DNA of 64,000 nucleotides from Cyclobacteriaceae bacterium (GTDB taxonomy: Bacteria > Bacteroidota > Bacteroidia > Cytophagales > Cyclobacteriaceae): assembly GCA_020832305.1 (NCBI GenBank), contig JAFIEV010000007.1:63745-127744 (forward strand), given 5' to 3'. Both the position numbers and the translations under genes were made by a program. Under the pieces are notes generated by a model. The model worked only from the letters and a program-made list of their open reading frames with translations. It did not search any database and was not told where the DNA came from. Of this stretch, positions 60,949-64,000 are shown piece after piece. Position 1 is the first letter of the stretch. Every line of letters starts with the position of its first letter.

Positions 60949-62238
60949 CTACTTAAGAAAAACTTCTGAAGCTTCGATTATGGCTTCATAAATAATTGAC
61001 CCTAAAGTAGGGCCATAAAAACTTGTACTGGTTTCATAGCCTCCGCGGTGATATTCTTCTTCGGTTAAAATATAACTGATCCATTCATTGGCAATTCCAC
61101 CTATTACCGGAAATGCCACTCCGGATTTTCTCATTGCATTTTTAAGCTCCAGGCCGAGTTCGGCAATCATCTCACCCGGAACACCAATAATCAACAGGTC
61201 GTCGATCTTCAAAAAGGGTATCTGGGTGGTTTCTGGAAACACCTGCTCCAAAAGCATTTGAATTTTATTCTCATCCAGTTGATACTCCTTACCCCCTGTC
61301 TTCATAAAATCGGGATGGGCCTTGTGGGCAGGCAAGGCAACTGAAAATTGTGCGTATTTCAGGCTGGCATTGTTCTTCAATTCTATCTGATCATATACGG
61401 CTTTGGCTTGTCTTGCTATTCTCCTTCCGTAATACTCTGCTTTTTCATAATGACTGACACCCTCTCTGGCTATTACCGACTGATCTCCTACCGCACCATT
61501 GTAATACATGGCCACCACTTCATCTCCGATCCAGTCTTCCAGCTCGCGTTGCAGATAGCCAGGCCAGCCACCTGATACCCACATGTCTTTATCATCCATA
61601 ATGGTGGGATGTGCAGTCCAATTGACCAAAATCGCCATCGGACCTCCAATAAGATAGTCAATTCTTGTTACCGTTAGCTCCTTATCAACCGAAGCAGCTC
61701 CACGTCTGTTTCTGTTCATCCCTTCGAGCATCATTTGAGCTGTTCCTACTTTAATATCTGCAAGTTCGCTTTCAGTTTGTTGTATTAATGTGCTGAGCCT
61801 TTCCAGGACGAATTCCAGCAGTTGGGGTTGAAAAATTCCAATAGCCGGCATGTTAAAAACATTTTTATTATTGAGGGCAAACATCTCCAGGCTTGAATGC
61901 GAATGACTCGGCAGCAACAAAATATGGTCTTCACTCCATCCCTGGCTTGCCAGTTTTTTTGCCAGCATAGGCCTAACATTTGGCGGAAAGCCGAGAATAT
62001 CTGCTGTAATCATGACAAATTTCTTGTCGCCATCTTTAAGTACCAGGGCTTTTGCTCTAATATCATCATGAATGCCCTCAGCAGGCTTGCTCATTCTGGC
62101 ACCGTAACCTCCGAGCGTATATTGCCATTCCAGAGGCGGTGTTATGCTAATGGATGCTGCATTTCCTTTAAGACCCTGTTGGGCTGTTAGCATAGTTGTT
62201 TGTATGCAAAGGGAAATGAAAAATATTATGTGTTTCAT
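60949..62238 (-). CDS. Neutral/alkaline ceramidase-like hydrolase
   Basis: A 429-residue protein with a signal peptide (ends near LTAQQ). The N-terminal ceramidase_alk domain shows 'NAASISITPPLEWQYTLGGYGARMSKPAEGIHDDIRAKALVL', 'MITADILGF', 'LLLPSHSHSS' (zinc His), 'NWTAHPTIMD' and 'YYNGAVGDQSV'. Full-length ceramidases exceed 600 residues, so this is the shorter form common in Bacteroidota, lacking the C-terminal domain. It may hydrolyse ceramide-type lipids or a related amide outside the cytoplasm; Bacteroidota make their own sphingolipids. Confidence 0.85.
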   Translation of the reverse strand: MKHIIFFISLCIQTTMLTAQQGLKGNAASISITPPLEWQYTLGGYGARMSKPAEGIHDDIRAKALVLKDGDKKFVMITADILGFPPNVRPMLAKKLASQGWSEDHILLLPSHSHSSLEMFALNNKNVFNMPAIGIFQPQLLEFVLERLSTLIQQTESELADIKVGTAQMMLEGMNRNRRGAASVDKELTVTRIDYLIGGPMAILVNWTAHPTIMDDKDMWVSGGWPGYLQRELEDWIGDEVVAMYYNGAVGDQSVIAREGVSHYEKAEYYGRRIARQAKAVYDQIELKNNASLKYAQFSVALPAHKAHPDFMKTGGKEYQLDENKIQMLLEQVFPETTQIPFLKIDDLLIIGVPGEMIAELGLELKNAMRKSGVAFPVIGGIANEWISYILTEEEYHRGGYETSTSFYGPTLGSIIYEAIIEASEVFLK

Positions 62239-62335
62239 AAGAGATTTTTTTATGAAATATACTTCAAATCTCCGGAAAAAGGCCTTTTTTGAAATTGTAA
62301 CTTTTCCTTTTTGATGTACCCAGACCCTCTAAAAA

Positions 62336-62576
62336 GAAAAATTCAAAGGGTAAAAATTGGGCTAAAGCCCATAACCTCATAGCTTCAATCGCCTCCTGCT
62401 AAAGCAGAAGGCTATGGATCAGGGTGCAGAAGTACATTCAAACTGAATAAAATTTTAATGCCCCAGGATAAAAAATTTTATGTTGAATCTCGGTTTTACT
62501 TTGATATAAATTGAGATGCGGCTTAGGGTTTAAACCGATCTAGTAATCGGACCTTCTTTTTAGGACACAAAGTCAT
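62336..62576. repeat. Transposase-flanking repeat block, left copy
   Basis: This block recurs at 63763-64000. It begins with the last codons of the transposase reading frame (the bases matching its Glu-Lys-Phe-Lys-Gly-stop), then two REP-like hairpins (TGGGCTAAAGCCCA at 62358-62371, and a longer stem at 62391-62412 around CTGCTAAAGCAG), then 117 bases (62460-62576) identical to 63884-64000. Confidence 0.9.
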
Positions 62577-62716
62577 CAATTAAGATGCAATTCCAGGTTT
62601 AACCTATCCCAGGTGCAGCCCCTCATGATCACAAACTAACGACAACCAGGTTAAAAAGCGATCAACGGAAATACAGCTTCATGTTTACTCCGATTTAGGT
62701 CAACCCAGAAATAGGT

Positions 62717-63258
62717 CAAGCTCATTATTTCAATATACCCTTAATAGGGAGGTGGCTTTAGGTTTTAAAGCAGCAGAGAACTATTGAAGTCCAAGTCGGT
62801 TGCAGATCAAGTTTCTATTAATTGAAATGAAGCTCCATGTTTTAATGTTTCCTTTTTAAGGTCAACCCGATACCAAACCAACCGTATTAATTCATTATTC
62901 CATAAATAGGGATACGGTTTCATGTTTTTAAGCAATCACCGATTCAGGGCAACCTAGTTATAGACCAAGCTCATTATTTCAATATACCCTCAATAGGGAT
63001 GCGGCTTTAGGTTTTAAAGCAGCAGAGGACTATTGAAATCCAAGTCGGTTGCAGATCAAGTTTCTATTAATTGAAATGAAGCTCCATGTTTTAATGTTTC
63101 CTTTTTAAGGTCAACTCGATACCAAACCAACCGTATTAATTCATTATTCCATAAATAGGGATGCGGTTTCATGTTTTTAAGCAATCACCGATTCAGGGCA
63201 ACCTAGTTATAGACCAAGCTCATTATTTCAATATACCCTCAATAGGGATGCGGCTTCA
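62717..63258. repeat. 249-bp tandem repeat built from three ~83-bp subrepeats
   Basis: Copy 1 is 62717-62965, copy 2 is 62966-63214 and a partial third copy runs to about 63258, with a period of exactly 249 and only a handful of differences between copies 1 and 2. Within a unit, three diverged subrepeats share a GATGCGGYTT / CATGTTTTAA core at spacings of 77, 85 and 87 bases. Weaker copies extend upstream to about 62500. No coding potential. Confidence 0.9.
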
Positions 63259-63287
63259 GCCCATCCCAAAAAAATGCGCCACAGCTA

Positions 63288-63841
63288 TTGGCTTTAGCCA
63301 AATATATTTTAAATTGTCATCCTATATAACATTTGTTAAAAAATGCCTTTTGTTAAAGTTTATATACATTTTGTCTGGAGCACAAAAAACCGGCATCCCT
63401 ATTTAGATTCAAAGGATTTACGTTGCAAAGTATGGGAACACATTCGTCAAAATGCCAGAGAAAAAGGAATATATATCGATTTTGTAAATGGACATATTGA
63501 TCATTGCCATTGCCTGGTTTCATTGGGAGTCAACCAGACCATCCAGAAAGTGGCTCAAATGATAAAGGGGGAGTCTTCTTTTTGGATTAATAAAAACAAA
63601 CTAACAACTAAGAAATTTGATTGGCAAGATGAATATTTTGCCGTTTCTGTTTCTGAATCAATGATAGTTAAAGTGAGGGACTATATAAAAAATCAAGAGG
63701 AACATCACACCAGGAAAACCTTTCAGGAGGAATATGACGAATTTATGAGTAAATATGGATTTGAAAAATTCAAAGGGTAAAAATTGGGCTAAAGCCCATT
63801 ATCCCCACACAATTGATATGCCTCCTGCTAAAGCAGAAGGC
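63288..63841 (+). mobile_element. REP-associated tyrosine transposase module
   Basis: The transposase gene is flanked by inverted REP-like hairpins: TTGGCTTTAGCCAA at 63288-63301 on the left, and TGGGCTAAAGCCCA at 63785-63798 plus a longer stem at 63820-63841 on the right. The loops TTTA and TAAA are complementary in orientation, the usual arrangement around such genes. Confidence 0.75.
63343..63780 (+). CDS. IS200-like / REP-associated tyrosine transposase (Y1, HUH)
   Basis: A 145-residue Y1 transposase with the opening 'FVKVYIHFVWSTKNRHPYL', the HUH motif 'HIDHCHCLVS' (His54, His56), 'VAQMIKGESSFWINK', 'WQDEYFAVSVSES' and the catalytic Tyr114 in 'VRDYIKNQEEHH'. These single-domain enzymes cut single-stranded DNA through a tyrosine and act at hairpin ends. 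The complete frame and intact motifs suggest a functional enzyme. The first codon lies about 40 bases after the left hairpin. Confidence 0.9.
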   Translation: MPFVKVYIHFVWSTKNRHPYLDSKDLRCKVWEHIRQNAREKGIYIDFVNGHIDHCHCLVSLGVNQTIQKVAQMIKGESSFWINKNKLTTKKFDWQDEYFAVSVSESMIVKVRDYIKNQEEHHTRKTFQEEYDEFMSKYGFEKFKG

Positions 63842-64000
63842 AATGGATCAGGGTGCAGATGTGCTTTAAGACTGTAAATTAATGCCCCAGGATAAAAAAT
63901 TTTATGTTGAATCTCGGTTTTACTTTGATATAAATTGAGATGCGGCTTAGGGTTTAAACCGATCTAGTAATCGGACCTTCTTTTTAGGACACAAAGTCAT
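63763..64000. repeat. Transposase-flanking repeat block, right copy (continues past window)
   Basis: Second copy of the block at 62336-62576, offset 1427 bases at its start and 1424 at its end. It starts within the transposase reading frame and runs to the window edge, so the repeat array probably continues. Confidence 0.9.

Noticed and set aside
62500..63258. Possible CRISPR array in the repeated region
   Set aside because: The repeats are long (249 bases, with ~83-base subrepeats) and degenerate, without short identical direct repeats alternating with unique spacers, and no cas genes are present.

Overview
The window comes from a Bacteroidota genome, most likely of the Cytophagales/Cytophagia type. 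The signs are a gliding/type IX secretion lipoprotein (GldJ), a giant secreted protein ending in a type IX sorting domain, promoter -7 boxes of the form TAnnTTTG, weak or absent Shine-Dalgarno sequences with several TTG starts, outer-membrane PorT-like proteins, and a MoxR/DUF58/DUF4129/SpoIIM/RDD gene block typical of the phylum. I saw no rRNA, tRNA or CRISPR array.

Layout. 1-11 kb: a membrane protein cut by the window edge, rbfA, a LolC/E-like permease, a sodium:solute symporter, an amidase lipoprotein, and a six-gene minus-strand block (SpoIIM, GDPD-like membrane protein, DUF4129, DUF4350, MoxR, DUF58) with a divergent RDD gene. 11-18 kb: one 2230-residue secreted protein built from three tandem ~658-residue units, two MBG-like domains, a His/Lys-rich linker and a type IX sorting domain. 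18-28 kb: two small membrane/secreted genes, mfd, gldJ, an unidentified 199-residue protein, radA, a YjjX-type NTPase and a class III aminotransferase. 28-35 kb: gltB-gltD glutamate synthase. 35-39.5 kb: a sulfite-to-sulfide and siroheme operon (sulfite reductase with C-terminal HEPN-like domain, cobA, siroheme synthase N-domain, cysH). 39.6-52 kb: a glycosyltransferase, a sugar isomerase, comB, and an amino-sugar locus (sialidase-fold protein, FucP/NagP-like permease, NagX-like membrane protein, GH20 hexosaminidase). 52-62 kb: phosphoesterases, a 47-residue basic protein, outer-membrane and PKD proteins, an NmrA/cupin/AraC cluster, hemW and a neutral ceramidase. 62.3-64 kb: a REP-associated tyrosine transposase with repeat blocks.

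The strongest hidden signal lies upstream of the sulfite reductase operon. A 44-codon reading frame (35034-35168) carries four Cys codons within eight positions (Cys18, 20, 24, 25) followed by Pro-Pro. Immediately downstream, 35121-35130 can pair with 35193-35202, which is the left arm of a perfect 10-bp terminator hairpin ending in a U run just before the first structural gene. A competing hairpin has its left arm on the Cys-Cys-Pro-Pro codons. This is the full layout of a cysteine-sensing, ribosome-mediated transcription attenuator controlling sulfide/cysteine supply. I know of no description of one in this phylum.

Other accessory signals are a 249-bp higher-order tandem repeat beside the transposase, a duplicated flanking block offset by 1.4 kb, near-identical DNA between units 1 and 2 of the giant protein, motif arrays upstream of gltB and mfd, and a palindrome between two divergent promoters at 53.1 kb.
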